From SSSZ01 sp036732025 (GTDB lineage Bacteria > Pseudomonadota > Gammaproteobacteria > Burkholderiales > Rhodocyclaceae), in contig DAINDE010000002.1 of the NCBI GenBank assembly GCA_036732025.1, positions 62,001 through 126,000 on the forward strand: DNA of 64,000 nt, in the 5' to 3' direction. Position numbers and translations under genes: made by a program. Position 1 is the stretch's first letter, and every line of letters begins with the position of its first letter. Below are positions 25,489 to 34,203 of this stretch, piece by piece. The notes under the pieces were generated by a model. It was not told where the DNA came from and searched no databases. It saw nothing but the letters and a program-made list of their open reading frames with translations.

Positions 25489-26900
25489 TTCAAACTGGCC
25501 CATTTCATGGGGTCGATCGGTTGCCCCTGGTGTCGGAGTTCAAAGTATAAACCGGATTCCGGATTGCCCCCGCTGTTGCCCACGGTGGCGATGGTTTCTC
25601 CGCCCTTGACGGCTTCGCCCACCTGCTTGAACAGGGAATCATTGTTGCCGTAGATGGACAGGTAGGCGTCGCCGTGGTCCACGATGAGCAGGTTGCCGAA
25701 GCCGCGCATCCACTCGGCGAAAACCACGCGTCCGCTGGCTACGGCCTTGACGTCGCCGCCGGCGCCGGCGCGGATGAAGAGGCCCTTCCAGGTGCCGCCG
25801 CCCTCGCGGCTGCCGCCGAAGCGGCCGGCCACAGTGCCCCGCGCCGGCAGGCGCAGGCTACCCTTGAGGCGGGCGAAGTTGCCGCTGGAGGCGACCGGTT
25901 CCAGGTGGTTTTCCACCTCGGCGGCCCGGGGGCGGGGGGCGTCGCCGGGCCGCTCCGCCTGGCGGTTCGGCTCCGCTTCCGCGGCCGACCGCCTGGGTCC
26001 GGGCGGCTGGGCCGCCCTCGCTGCCTTTGCCGCCTCCGCCGCCCGGGCGGCGGCCTGGGCGGCGAGCACCTTGCTCAGGCGGTCGATGAGCTGGGTCATG
26101 CGTTTCTCATCCTGCTGCAGGTTGCCGATTTCCTTGCGCTGGCTGCGCACCCGGTCGGAAATCTGGGCCAGGATGGCCTTGCGCTCCTCCCGCTGGCGGG
26201 AGAGGGCGTCGTGCTGCTTCTTCTGCTCCGCCTCCACCTGGGCCAGTTCGTCGGCCCGCTCCTGGGTGCTGGCGGCCAGGGTCTTCTTGCGAGCCAGGTT
26301 GGCGTTGATTTCCCCCAGCAATTCCGCCCGGGTGCGGGCAATGGCGGCCAAGTAGTGCAGGTCCCGGGCGATCTGGTTGGGATCGTCGCCGTTGAGGAGC
26401 AGTTGCAGGGAATCCGGCGTGCCGCGCAGGTACTGGCGGTAGAGCAGCTTGTCCAGCTGGCTGCGCTGCTGTTCCAGGGTGGCGCCCAGTTCCTGGGATT
26501 GGCGGGCCAGTTCCGCGAGGCGGTCCTGCAACTGCCCGCGCTGGCCGCCCAGCCGGCGCAGGTCCCGCTGCAGGTTGGAAATCTCCCGCTCCGATTCGCG
26601 CAGGCGGTCGGCGGCGTCGGCCCGGTCGCCCTCGCTGCTGGCCAGGTCGCTGCGCAGGGCCTCGATGCGGCTGCGCAGCTCCTGCAGGTCCGCCTGCTTG
26701 TCGGCGATTTCCGGGGCGGCGGCGGGCCGTTCGGGGGGCGCCGGCTTGCGTGGGGCCTTGGCGCTTGCCGGCACCGCCGCCAGGGCCAGGGCCAGGGCGG
26801 CGGCGGCAAGGGCCCGGGGCCGCCGGCGGATCAGGGGGGGTGCCGAGATGGGCTGCATCGGGTTGTCCGCAGGGGAGCGGGCGCCATCAATGAGATGCAT
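25485..26900 (-). CDS. envC: murein hydrolase activator EnvC (M23/LytM domain)
   Basis: The frame gives 471 residues; the real start may be ATG 26858, closer to the signal-like segment (ALAAAALALALAAVPASA). A long coiled coil covers roughly 60-270 (many Gln/Glu/Arg heptads). A Pro/Ala-rich linker follows, then the LytM fold from about 355 (LPARGTVAGRFG, GNLLIVDHGD, YFELRHQGQPIDP). The zinc-binding residues of active M23 enzymes look incomplete, as in EnvC-type activators that switch on amidases. It is divergent from the ArsR gene. Confidence 0.9.
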   Translation of the reverse strand: MHLIDGARSPADNPMQPISAPPLIRRRPRALAAAALALALAAVPASAKAPRKPAPPERPAAAPEIADKQADLQELRSRIEALRSDLASSEGDRADAADRLRESEREISNLQRDLRRLGGQRGQLQDRLAELARQSQELGATLEQQRSQLDKLLYRQYLRGTPDSLQLLLNGDDPNQIARDLHYLAAIARTRAELLGEINANLARKKTLAASTQERADELAQVEAEQKKQHDALSRQREERKAILAQISDRVRSQRKEIGNLQQDEKRMTQLIDRLSKVLAAQAAARAAEAAKAARAAQPPGPRRSAAEAEPNRQAERPGDAPRPRAAEVENHLEPVASSGNFARLKGSLRLPARGTVAGRFGGSREGGGTWKGLFIRAGAGGDVKAVASGRVVFAEWMRGFGNLLIVDHGDAYLSIYGNNDSLFKQVGEAVKGGETIATVGNSGGNPESGLYFELRHQGQPIDPMKWASLK

Positions 26901-26929
26901 TAATGTCTGCGAAAAAGAATCTGCTATTT

Positions 26930-26935
26930 TATAAT
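26930..26935 (+). promoter_or_regulatory. TATAAT -10 box upstream of the ArsR gene
   Basis: A perfect TATAAT lies 31 bp before the TTG start chosen for the ArsR gene. The -35 region is poor, so a regulator may be needed. The box falls inside the longer possible reading frame, which supports the TTG start. Confidence 0.45.
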
Positions 26936-26965
26936 GACCCGTTCAACCATTCAGAGGGTTTTGCC

Positions 26966-27286
26966 TTGGAATCACCGGCTTTCAACCTTATCGAGAAGCA
27001 GGAGCACATCGAGATGGCAGCGCGCGCCCTCAAGGCCATCGCCCATCCCCTGCGCCTCAAGATCCTCTGCGTGGTGGGCGACCAGGAGGCCTGTGTGCAG
27101 GAGATCGTCGATGCGGTGGGCACTTCCCAGAGCAACATCTCCCAGCATCTTGCCATCCTGCGCGAAAAGGGCGTCCTGCTCACCCGCAAGGACGCCAACC
27201 GGGTCTATTACCGTGTCGGCGACGCCCGCACCCTCCAGCTCATCGGCATGATGCGCGAGGTCTTCTGCGGCGTGCCCATGCATTGA
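26966..27286 (+). CDS. ArsR/SmtB-family transcriptional regulator
   Basis: The preferred start is TTG 26966 (after AGAGGG, with TATAAT upstream), giving 106 residues; an ATG-initiated longer form from 26903 would include the promoter. The winged-helix domain is clear: RALKAIAHPLRLKILCVVGD, then VGTSQSNISQHLAILREKGVLLTRKDANRVYYRV. No metal-binding CxC pair is seen in the recognition helix. It precedes rhodanese and glutaredoxin genes, so regulation by redox or sulfur state is a reasonable guess. Confidence 0.85.
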   Translation: MESPAFNLIEKQEHIEMAARALKAIAHPLRLKILCVVGDQEACVQEIVDAVGTSQSNISQHLAILREKGVLLTRKDANRVYYRVGDARTLQLIGMMREVFCGVPMH

Positions 27287-27294
27287 GCGCAGCA

Positions 27295-27714
27295 ATGGAA
27301 TTCATCAACCAGAACATCCTCCTCGTTTCCGTCGTCGTCGTCAGCGGCCTGGCGCTGCTGTGGCCGCTTTTCATCCGCGGCGCCGGCGCCCGGGTCAACC
27401 CGGCCGAGGCGACTCTCCTCATCAACCGCGAGGACGCCCACGTGGTCGACGTGCGCGAGCCCGACGAGTTCGCCGCCGGCCATCTGCCGGAGGCCCGCAA
27501 CATCCCTTCGGGCAAGCTGGCCGACCGCATCGGCGAGCTGGAAAAATACAAGGACAAGCCCCTCATCGTCTGCTGCGCTTCCGGCATGCGTTCCGCCAAG
27601 GCCTGCAGCGAATTGAAGAAGCAGGGCTTCGCCCGCCTCTACAACCTGGCCGGCGGCGTCGATTCCTGGGCCCAGGCCGGCCTGCCCATCAAGAAGGGGA
27701 CCCGCAACAAATGA
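27295..27714 (+). CDS. rhodanese-like domain protein, membrane-anchored
   Basis: The protein has 139 residues. An N-terminal hydrophobic helix (about 8-28) is followed by a rhodanese domain: VVDVREPDEFAAGHLPEARNIP and the active loop CASGMRS with Cys94. Rhodaneses move sulfane sulfur. It begins 9 bp after the ArsR gene and overlaps the glutaredoxin start (ATGA). Confidence 0.88.
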   Translation: MEFINQNILLVSVVVVSGLALLWPLFIRGAGARVNPAEATLLINREDAHVVDVREPDEFAAGHLPEARNIPSGKLADRIGELEKYKDKPLIVCCASGMRSAKACSELKKQGFARLYNLAGGVDSWAQAGLPIKKGTRNK

Positions 27715-27980
27715 CCGCCCCCGTCGTGATGTACACCACGGCGGTGTGCCCCTACTGCGTCCGGGCCAAGCAACTGTTGAAGGCCCGGGGCGTCGCCGCC
27801 ATCGAGGAAATCCGGGTGGACCTCGACCCCGGCCGGCGGGATGAAATGATGCAGAAAACAAACCGGCGTACGGTGCCGCAGATCTTCATCGGCGCCACCC
27901 ATGTCGGCGGCTGTGACGATCTCTACGCCCTCGACGCCGCCGGCGGGCTGCAGCCGCTGCTGGCGGCCGAGGGAGCCTGA
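27711..27980 (+). CDS. grxC: glutaredoxin 3
   Basis: The protein has 89 residues with the CPYC redox site (Cys13, Cys16), the TVPQIFIG cis-proline segment and a GGCDDLYAL glutathione-binding loop. It reduces disulfides with glutathione. It is co-translated with the rhodanese gene and followed by secB, an order conserved in proteobacteria. Confidence 0.93.
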   Translation: MTAPVVMYTTAVCPYCVRAKQLLKARGVAAIEEIRVDLDPGRRDEMMQKTNRRTVPQIFIGATHVGGCDDLYALDAAGGLQPLLAAEGA

Positions 27981-28010
27981 AGCAAGAACCATCCAACCAG
28001 AAAGCTCACC

Positions 28011-28475
28011 ATGGAACAAAATCAACAGCCCGTCTTTTCCATCGAGAAGATCTACGTCAAGGACCTTTCCATCGAGGTTCCCAACGCGCCGCAAATCTTC
28101 CTCGAGCGCGAAGCACCCCAGTTCGAGGTGCAGCTCAACAACGAGGGCATGGGCATCGGCGACGGCGTGTTCAACGTGGTGCTGACCGTCACCGTCACCG
28201 CCAAGCTCGGCGACAAGACCATGTTCCTGGTCGAGGTTGGCCAGGCCGGTATCTTCCGCATCCAGAACGTGCCCGACGAGCAGATCGAACCCCTCGTTGC
28301 CGTGGCCTGCCCCAACGTCCTCTTTCCCTATGCCCGCGAGGCCGTGGCCGATGCCATGACCCGTGCCGGCTTCTCCCCCATCCAGCTCCAGCCGGTCAAT
28401 TTCGAGGCCATGTACATGGCCCGCCTGCAGCAGCAGGAAGAGGCCGCCGCTCCCCGCGAAGTGCCGGTGCAGTAA
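28011..28475 (+). CDS. secB: protein-export chaperone SecB
   Basis: The protein has 154 residues and the SecB pattern: QPVFSIEKIYVKDLSIEVPNAP at the start, AGIFRIQNVPDEQIEPL and CPNVLFPYAREAVADAMTRAGF later. SecB tetramers keep preproteins unfolded and hand them to SecA. It lies directly after grxC. Confidence 0.96.
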   Translation: MEQNQQPVFSIEKIYVKDLSIEVPNAPQIFLEREAPQFEVQLNNEGMGIGDGVFNVVLTVTVTAKLGDKTMFLVEVGQAGIFRIQNVPDEQIEPLVAVACPNVLFPYAREAVADAMTRAGFSPIQLQPVNFEAMYMARLQQQEEAAAPREVPVQ

Positions 28476-28480
28476 AGCCC

Positions 28481-28918
28481 ATGCCGCGTCGTGCCCTGGC
28501 CCTCGTCGCCCTGGCCTGCGCCCTGCCGGCGCAGGCCCTCGACTACCGCTCGGTGGAAGCGCCGGTGGCCATCATGTACGACGCGCCTTCGCAAAAGGGC
28601 AACAAGCTCTACCTCCTCAAGCAATACACCCCGGTGGAAGTGGTCGTCCGCCTGGAGGGGTGGACCAAGGTGCGGGACGCCGAAGGCTCCCTCGCCTGGG
28701 TCGACAACAAGACCCTGGGCGAGCGCCGCACCGTCGTGGTGACGGCGCCGAAGGCCGAGATCCGTCAGGCAGACAAACCGGAGGCCGCCGTGGTCTTCGA
28801 GGCCGACAAATGGGTGGCGCTGGAATACGTCGAGCCTGCCTCGCCGGGCTGGATCAAGGTCCGTCACCGCGACGGCACCGCCGGCTACGTCCGCACCACC
28901 CAGATCTGGGGCCAATGA
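28481..28918 (+). CDS. SH3 domain protein, periplasmic
   Basis: The protein has 145 residues with a signal peptide (ALALVALACALPAQA). Two bacterial SH3-like repeats are visible: residues ~25-80 (APSQKGNKLYLLKQYTPVEVV, GWTKVRDAEGSLAWV) and ~85-145 (DKWVALEYVEP, GWIKVRHRDGTAGYV). Such domains bind cell wall or proteins. The gene sits between secB and gpsA with only a few bases to each. Confidence 0.82.
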   Translation: MPRRALALVALACALPAQALDYRSVEAPVAIMYDAPSQKGNKLYLLKQYTPVEVVVRLEGWTKVRDAEGSLAWVDNKTLGERRTVVVTAPKAEIRQADKPEAAVVFEADKWVALEYVEPASPGWIKVRHRDGTAGYVRTTQIWGQ

Positions 28919-29904
28919 ACGTCACCGTCCTTGCCGCCGGCGCCTGGGGCACCGCGCTGGCCATCGCCTTCGCCGGCAGCCACCGGGTCACCCTGTGGTC
29001 CCGGGAAGCGGACGTCGCCGACATGCTCGCCGCCCACCGCGAGAATACCCGTTTCCTCCCCGGCTACCGCCTGCCGGACGGCGTGGCCGTCACCACCGAT
29101 TTCGCCGCCGCCGTGGCCGAAGCCGATCTGGCCGTCGTCGCCACGCCCATCGCCGGCCTGCGGCCCACCGCCGAAGCCCTGCGTGCCGGTGGCCGCAAGG
29201 TGCCGCTCCTCTGGGTGTGCAAGGGCTTCGAGGCCGGCAGCGGCCTGTTGCCCCACCAGGTCGTCGCCGAAGTGCTCGGCCCGGACGCCCTCTGCGGCGC
29301 CCTCTCCGGTCCCAGCTTCGCCGAGGAAGTGGCGGCGGGGCAGCCCACCGCCGTCGCCCTGGCCGCCAACGATGCCGCCTTCGCCCGCCGCGCGGCGCGG
29401 GAGCTGCACACCAACCGCCTGCGCATCTACGCCAACGACGACCTGGTGGGCGTCGAGGTGGGCGGTGCCGTCAAGAACGTGCTGGCCATCGCCACCGGGG
29501 TCTGCGACGGCCTGGGCCTCGGGCTCAACTCCCGGGCCGCGCTCATCACCCGCGGCCTGGCCGAGATCGCCCGCCTGGGCCTGGCCCTGGGGGCCCGCCG
29601 CGAAACCTTCATGGGGCTGGCTGGCATGGGAGACCTCATCCTCACCTGCACCGGCGACCTTTCCCGCAACCGTCGGGTCGGCCTCGGGCTGGCCCAGGGC
29701 AAGACCCTGGCCCAGATTCTTGACGAACTGGGCCACGTGGCGGAAGGCGTCTATACCGCCCGGGAGACGGCCAGCAAGGCCCGGGAACTGGGCATCGACA
29801 TGCCCATCTCGGCGGCCGTGGCGGCGGTCCTCGACGGCCAGTTGTCGGCCCGGGAGGCGGTGGAGCGGCTGATGGCACGGGACCCGAAGGAAGAGTTGGC
29901 CTGA
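28915..29904 (+). CDS. gpsA: glycerol-3-phosphate dehydrogenase [NAD(P)+]
   Basis: The protein has 329 residues. The N-terminal nucleotide site reads LAAGAWGTALA, one residue different from the usual GxGxxG (GAGAWG) at the second glycine. The catalytic Lys lies in GGAVKNVLAIA, and the GLGLGLNSRAALITRGL and GMGDLILTCTGDLSRNR motifs follow. It makes sn-glycerol 3-phosphate for phospholipids. The start overlaps the previous stop (ATGA). Confidence 0.93.
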   Translation: MNVTVLAAGAWGTALAIAFAGSHRVTLWSREADVADMLAAHRENTRFLPGYRLPDGVAVTTDFAAAVAEADLAVVATPIAGLRPTAEALRAGGRKVPLLWVCKGFEAGSGLLPHQVVAEVLGPDALCGALSGPSFAEEVAAGQPTAVALAANDAAFARRAARELHTNRLRIYANDDLVGVEVGGAVKNVLAIATGVCDGLGLGLNSRAALITRGLAEIARLGLALGARRETFMGLAGMGDLILTCTGDLSRNRRVGLGLAQGKTLAQILDELGHVAEGVYTARETASKARELGIDMPISAAVAAVLDGQLSAREAVERLMARDPKEELA

Positions 29905-29940
29905 GCCGGGTTGGGCGATTTTCCGGCCGTCACCATCCTC

Positions 29941-30034
29941 CCTCCGTTCGCCCTGAGCCTGTCGAAGGGCGGTTCATCCAAGAGCTTCGACAGTCCTCTT
30001 CTGAGCCCGGTCGAAGGGCTCGGCCCGAACGGCG
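29941..30034. repeat. dispersed palindromic repeat (TTCGACAG/CCTGAGC type)
   Basis: Inverted segments CCGTTCGCCCTGAG, GTCGAAGGGC and GAGCTTCGACAG form nested hairpins. A second copy with the same phrases lies at 56069-56133. Repeats of this look are common between genes in betaproteobacteria. This copy separates gpsA and convergent trmL. Confidence 0.7.
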
Positions 30035-30063
30035 CGGAGTGTTGTTGTGCCGGATAGGTCCGG

Positions 30064-30528
30064 TCAAACGCTTCCCGCAAACCCCGCCTGCCGCCAGGCC
30101 TCGAACACCGTCACCGCCACTGCATTGGAAAGATTGAGGCTGCGCTGCCCCGCCAGCATGGGCAGGCGCAGGCGCCGCTCCGGCGGGAATTCGGCCAGCA
30201 CGTCCGGCGGCAGGCCGCTGGTTTCCCGGCCGAAGACGAAGACATCCCCCGCTTCCAGCGTTGCCGCAAACGGGCTGCCCTCGCCCTTGGTGGTCATGGC
30301 GAACAGCCGCCGGCCGGCGAGGGTGGCCCGGCAGGCGGCCCAGTCGGCGTGGCGCACGACCCGCGCGTATTCGTGGTAGTCCAGCCCGGCCCGGCGCAGG
30401 GCCTTGTCCTCGAAGGCGAAGCCGAGGGGTTCCACCAGATGCAGTTCGCTGCCGGTGTTGGCGGCCAGGCGGATGACGTTGCCCGTATTGGGCGGAATCT
30501 CGGGCTGGTAGAGGACGATGGCGAACAC
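30064..30528 (-). CDS. trmL: tRNA (cytidine(34)-2'-O)-methyltransferase TrmL
   Basis: The protein has 154 residues and the SPOUT knot motifs: LYQPEIPPNTGNVIRLAANTG at the start, FGRETSGLPPDVL near 98 and LPMLAGQRSLNLSNAVAVTVFEAWRQ at the end. TrmL methylates the wobble base of leucine tRNAs. It is convergent with gpsA, with the dispersed repeat between, and divergent from the MSHA locus. Confidence 0.94.
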   Translation of the reverse strand: MFAIVLYQPEIPPNTGNVIRLAANTGSELHLVEPLGFAFEDKALRRAGLDYHEYARVVRHADWAACRATLAGRRLFAMTTKGEGSPFAATLEAGDVFVFGRETSGLPPDVLAEFPPERRLRLPMLAGQRSLNLSNAVAVTVFEAWRQAGFAGSV

Positions 30529-30557
30529 TTGTCAGTCCTGGCAAAAAGGCGTAATTT

Positions 30558-30600
30558 GCGCAAATATCAAAAAATCCGTTAATTCAATGTATTAACGGAT
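30558..30600 (+). promoter_or_regulatory. regulatory region upstream of mshE (palindromes and shared 12-mer)
   Basis: The 12-mer GCGCAAATATCA (30558-30569) is part of a palindrome ATTTGCGCAAAT and recurs upstream of mshA at 34099-34110. A second perfect inverted repeat, ATCCGTTAAT (30574-30583) and ATTAACGGAT (30591-30600), lies next to it. No clean -35/-10 pair was found, but the site is well placed for a regulator of the pilus locus. Confidence 0.4.
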
Positions 30601-30626
30601 CATTCTAAAGTTGCTTGGAGGAAGGG

Positions 30627-32336
30627 ATGCCCCCCCCGCAAAAAGTGCGTCTTGGCGACCTGCTGATCCAACAAGGGCTCTTGAGCGAAGAGCAGCTCAA
30701 GCTCGCCCTGGAGCAACAGAAGGCTACGGGCCGCAAGCTCGGCCGCATTTTCGTCGAAAGCGGCTACGTTACGGAAGAGGGCATTTCCCAGGCCCTGGCG
30801 CGGCAGTTGCGCATTCCCTACGTCGACCTCAAGCAGTTCAACCCCAAGCCCGAACTCATCAAGCTGCTGCCGGAAACCCAGGCCCGCCGCTTCCGCGCCC
30901 TGGTCCTCGGCGAAATGCCGGACGGCCGGCTGCAGGTGGGCCTTTCCGACCCCACCGACCTCCAGGCCTACGACGAGATCACCCGCGTCGTGCGCCGGGA
31001 AATCGACCTGGCGGTGGTCACCGAGAGCCAGCTGCTCACCATCATCGACCGGGTCTATCACCGGGGCGAGCAGATCACCGGCCTGGCCAAGGAGCTGACC
31101 GCCGAGTTGGGGGACATCCCCGTCGAATTCGGCGACCTCCTGGGCTTCACTCCCGGCGCCGAGGACGCGCCGGTGGTCAAGCTCTTGCAGACGGTGTTCG
31201 AGGAAGCCATGCGGGTGCGGGCTTCCGACATCCACTTCGAGCCCCAGGAAAAGGCCCTGCGCATCCGCTTCCGCATCGACGGCGTGCTCCACGTGCAGAC
31301 CGAGGCCGACGCCAAGATCTCGACGGCGGTGGCCCTGCGCCTCAAGCTCATGTCCGGCCTCGACATCTCGGAAAAGCGCCTGCCCCAGGACGGCCGTTTC
31401 GCCATCAAGGTGCGCAATGTGCCGCTGGACGTGCGTATCTCCACCCTGCCGGGGCAGTATGGCGAATCCATCGTCATGCGCCTCCTCAACCAGAACACCG
31501 GGCTCCTTTCCCTCGACCGCATCGGCATGTCGCCGGCCGTGCTGGAACGCTTCCGCCACGCCCTGTCCAAGCCCAGCGGCATGGTCCTCGTCACCGGCCC
31601 CACCGGCTCCGGCAAGACCACCACCCTCTACGCGGCGCTGAACGAGCTCAACAGCACCGAGAAGAAGATCATCACCGTCGAGGACCCGGTGGAATACCGC
31701 CTCCCGGGCCTCAACCAGGTGCAGGTGCACGAAAAGATCGAGCTGACCTTCTCCCGGGTCCTGCGCACCGTGCTGCGCCAGGACCCGGACATCATCCTGG
31801 TGGGCGAAATGCGCGACCAGGAAACCGCCGAGATCGGCATGCGCGCTGCCATGACCGGCCACCTGGTGCTGTCCACCCTGCACACCAACGACGCCATCAC
31901 CACCCCCATCCGCCTGCTCGACATGGGTGTGCCCCGCTACATGGTGGCCCTCTCCGTGCACATGGTGCTGGCCCAGCGCCTGGTCCGCGTCATATGCCAG
32001 AACTGCCGCGAACCATGGACGCCGACCCCCGCCGAGCACGAATGGCTGCGCTATGAGCTGGGCGACACCGTCGATGGCCGCAGCTTCCACCATGGGCGCG
32101 GCTGTGCCCACTGCGGCAACACCGGCTACCAGGGGCGTATTGGAGCCTACGAATTCCTGGAAATGAGCAACGAGCTGGTGGAAGCCATCAACCACGACGA
32201 TCCCGGCGTCTTCATGCAGGCCGCCCGCCGCCAGATGGCCGGCGAGACCCTGCGCCGCGACGCCGTCCGCCTGGTCGTGGCCGGCACCACCACGGTGGCC
32301 GAGGCCATGCGCATCAGCAACCAGTACGAAGACTGA
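30627..32336 (+). CDS. mshE: MSHA pilus assembly ATPase MshE (GspE/PilB family)
   Basis: ATG 30627 follows GGAGGAAGGG; 569 residues. The first 60 residues contain two tandem c-di-GMP-binding motifs of the MshEN type (RLGDLL at 8, KLGRIF at 37, each ending in Q 23 residues on). A GspE-like domain, Walker A GPTGSGKT (324-331), the HTND His box and a tetracysteine zinc site (CQNC and CAHC near 458 and 493) follow. This is the extension motor of the pilus, acting at the inner membrane; c-di-GMP should stimulate it. It is the first gene of the locus and overlaps mshG by one base. Confidence 0.93.
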   Translation: MPPPQKVRLGDLLIQQGLLSEEQLKLALEQQKATGRKLGRIFVESGYVTEEGISQALARQLRIPYVDLKQFNPKPELIKLLPETQARRFRALVLGEMPDGRLQVGLSDPTDLQAYDEITRVVRREIDLAVVTESQLLTIIDRVYHRGEQITGLAKELTAELGDIPVEFGDLLGFTPGAEDAPVVKLLQTVFEEAMRVRASDIHFEPQEKALRIRFRIDGVLHVQTEADAKISTAVALRLKLMSGLDISEKRLPQDGRFAIKVRNVPLDVRISTLPGQYGESIVMRLLNQNTGLLSLDRIGMSPAVLERFRHALSKPSGMVLVTGPTGSGKTTTLYAALNELNSTEKKIITVEDPVEYRLPGLNQVQVHEKIELTFSRVLRTVLRQDPDIILVGEMRDQETAEIGMRAAMTGHLVLSTLHTNDAITTPIRLLDMGVPRYMVALSVHMVLAQRLVRVICQNCREPWTPTPAEHEWLRYELGDTVDGRSFHHGRGCAHCGNTGYQGRIGAYEFLEMSNELVEAINHDDPGVFMQAARRQMAGETLRRDAVRLVVAGTTTVAEAMRISNQYED

Positions 32337-33559
32337 TGCCGAAATACGCCTACCGCGGCCGCCGCAGCGACGGCGAAAAGGTCACCGGGGTCCTGGAAGG
32401 GGCCTCGCCCGGCGCCGTGGCCGACGTTCTCGTGGGCCAGGGCGTCACGCCCATCGCCATCGACGAGGCCGCCGGCGGCAGCAAGGCGGTGAGTCTCGAC
32501 ATCAGCCTGTTCAAGCCCAGGGTCGGCCACATCGACCTGCTGCTCTTCAGTCGCCAGCTCCACACCCTGTTGAAGGCCGGCGTGCCCATCATGCGCGCCC
32601 TCAACGGCCTGCAGGAATCGGCCATCAACCCGGCCATGAAGGCGGTCATCAAGGACGTGCGCGAGAGCCTGGAAGCCGGCCGCGAACTCTCCGTCTCCCT
32701 CGCCCGCCACCCCGACGTGTTCTCGCCCTTCTACATTTCCATGGTGCGGGTGGGCGAGGCCACCGGCCTGCTCGAGGAAATCTTCCTGCGCCTTTTCAAG
32801 CACCTGGAGTTCGAGCGCTACATGCGGGAACAGGTGAAGTCCGCTCTGCGCTACCCCATGTTCGTGGTGCTGGCCATGGCGGTGGCCATCGTCATCATCA
32901 ACATCTTCGTCATTCCCGCCTTCGCCAAGGTGTTCAAGGGCTTCGGCGCCGAGCTGCCGCTCATGACGCGCATCCTGCTGGCCTTTTCCGACTTCATGGT
33001 GACCTGGTGGCCGGCCATGCTGGTGGCGGCCATCGGCGGCTTCTTCGCCTTCCGCGCCTGGGTGGGGACGCCACAGGGCCGCTACCGCTGGGAAGCCATC
33101 GCCCTGCGCTTTCCCATCGCCGGCAAGATCCTGCACAAGGCCGCCCTGGCCCGCTTCGCCCGCAGCTTCGCCCTCGGCACCCGCAGCGGCGTGCCGGTCA
33201 TGCAGGCCCTTTCCAATTCCGCCCAGACCGTGGACAACAGCTACATCGCTCGCCGCATCGAAGGCATGCGCGAAACCGTGGAACGGGGCGAGAGCGTGCT
33301 CCGGTCGGCCATCACCGCCAACATCTTCACCCCCGTGGTGCTGCAGATGGTGGCCGTCGGCGAGGAATCCGGGGCGCTGGACGACATGATGGACGAAGTG
33401 GGGGAGATGTATCAGAGCGAGGTCGAGTACGAGCTGAAGACCCTCGGCCAGCAGATCGAGCCCATCCTCATCGTCTGTCTCGGCATCCTCGTCCTCATTC
33501 TGGCCCTGGGCGTCTTCCTGCCCATGTGGGACCTGGGCAAGGTCGCCCTCAAGAAGTGA
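32336..33559 (+). CDS. mshG: MSHA pilus platform protein MshG (GspF/PilC family)
   Basis: The protein has 407 residues with two GspF domains (around 65-190 and 270-395). Typical phrases are LLFSRQLHTLLKAGVPIMRAL and ARSFALGTRSGVPVMQAL, one in each half. Three to four membrane helices are visible (MFVVLAMAVAIVIINIFVIPAF; the last near the end, LIVCLGILVLILALGVFLPMW). It forms the inner-membrane platform on which MshE acts. Start overlaps the mshE stop (TGATG). Confidence 0.93.
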   Translation: MPKYAYRGRRSDGEKVTGVLEGASPGAVADVLVGQGVTPIAIDEAAGGSKAVSLDISLFKPRVGHIDLLLFSRQLHTLLKAGVPIMRALNGLQESAINPAMKAVIKDVRESLEAGRELSVSLARHPDVFSPFYISMVRVGEATGLLEEIFLRLFKHLEFERYMREQVKSALRYPMFVVLAMAVAIVIINIFVIPAFAKVFKGFGAELPLMTRILLAFSDFMVTWWPAMLVAAIGGFFAFRAWVGTPQGRYRWEAIALRFPIAGKILHKAALARFARSFALGTRSGVPVMQALSNSAQTVDNSYIARRIEGMRETVERGESVLRSAITANIFTPVVLQMVAVGEESGALDDMMDEVGEMYQSEVEYELKTLGQQIEPILIVCLGILVLILALGVFLPMWDLGKVALKK

Positions 33560-33567
33560 TCCCGGCC

Positions 33568-34077
33568 ATGGCGAGGCGATCCCAGCGCGGCTTCACCCTC
33601 TTCGAGCTGATCGTCGTCATCTGCGTCATCGCCGTCCTCGCCACCGTGGCCCTGGAGCGCTTCCGCGGCCTGGAGGAAACCGCTGAGGCAGCCGCGGCCG
33701 AGGGCAACGTCGCGGCCCTGCGGGCGGCCCTGGCGGTGCGCTCCGCCGAGCTGGCCGCCGGCAACCGCTGGGACGAACTGGCACGCCTGCCGGCGCAGAA
33801 CCCCTTTCTGCTCATGGAAGCCCTGCCCGGCAACTACGGCGGGGCGGGGGCGGGGAACGACGCCGGCAAGTGGTACTACCGGCCCGGGGAAGGGCTGGTG
33901 GAATACCTCGTCCAGCGCGGCGACACCTTTGTCGCCAGCGACGGCAGCCGCAGCCTGCGCTACCGGCTGGTGGGCATGAACGCCCTTGGCCAGCCGGCGG
34001 CGGCGCGCCAGGGCGTCGCCTATGTCGCCCTGCGGCCGGCGGCGGCGTATACGTGGAGCGAACGGAGCATCAAATGA
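33568..34077 (+). CDS. type IV prepilin-like protein of the MSHA locus
   Basis: The 169-residue protein has the prepilin signal QRG/FTLFELIVVICVIAVLATVALERF with Glu at position 5 after cleavage. The rest is short and Trp/Tyr-poor (WYYRPGEGLVEYLVQ), like a minor pilin or the MshF/MshB position of Vibrio loci. It lies just after mshG. Which named Msh protein it corresponds to cannot be settled from sequence alone. Confidence 0.75.
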   Translation: MARRSQRGFTLFELIVVICVIAVLATVALERFRGLEETAEAAAAEGNVAALRAALAVRSAELAAGNRWDELARLPAQNPFLLMEALPGNYGGAGAGNDAGKWYYRPGEGLVEYLVQRGDTFVASDGSRSLRYRLVGMNALGQPAAARQGVAYVALRPAAAYTWSERSIK

Positions 34078-34098
34078 GCGGAAGTAATCGGCAGCGGA

Positions 34099-34125
34099 GC
34101 GCAAATATCACTTTTGTTATATTTG
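34099..34125 (+). promoter_or_regulatory. hairpin and shared 12-mer upstream of mshA
   Basis: GCGCAAATATCA (34099-34110) matches the mshE upstream region exactly. Its core GCAAATAT pairs with ATATTTGC about 10 bases on, giving a hairpin. The region lies in the 126-bp space before mshA, where a separate promoter for the abundant pilin would be expected. Confidence 0.4.
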
Positions 34126-34203
34126 CAATTGAAATAAAGTGAAGTTCGCGCCGAAGCAGCCGTTAATAGCGGCAGGCGCCATTGGGACAAAGAAGGAGGC
34201 AGC

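Noticed and set aside
26903..26965. Upstream ATG start for the ArsR gene
   Set aside because: It would place a perfect TATAAT box inside the coding region; the TTG start with a ribosome site fits better.
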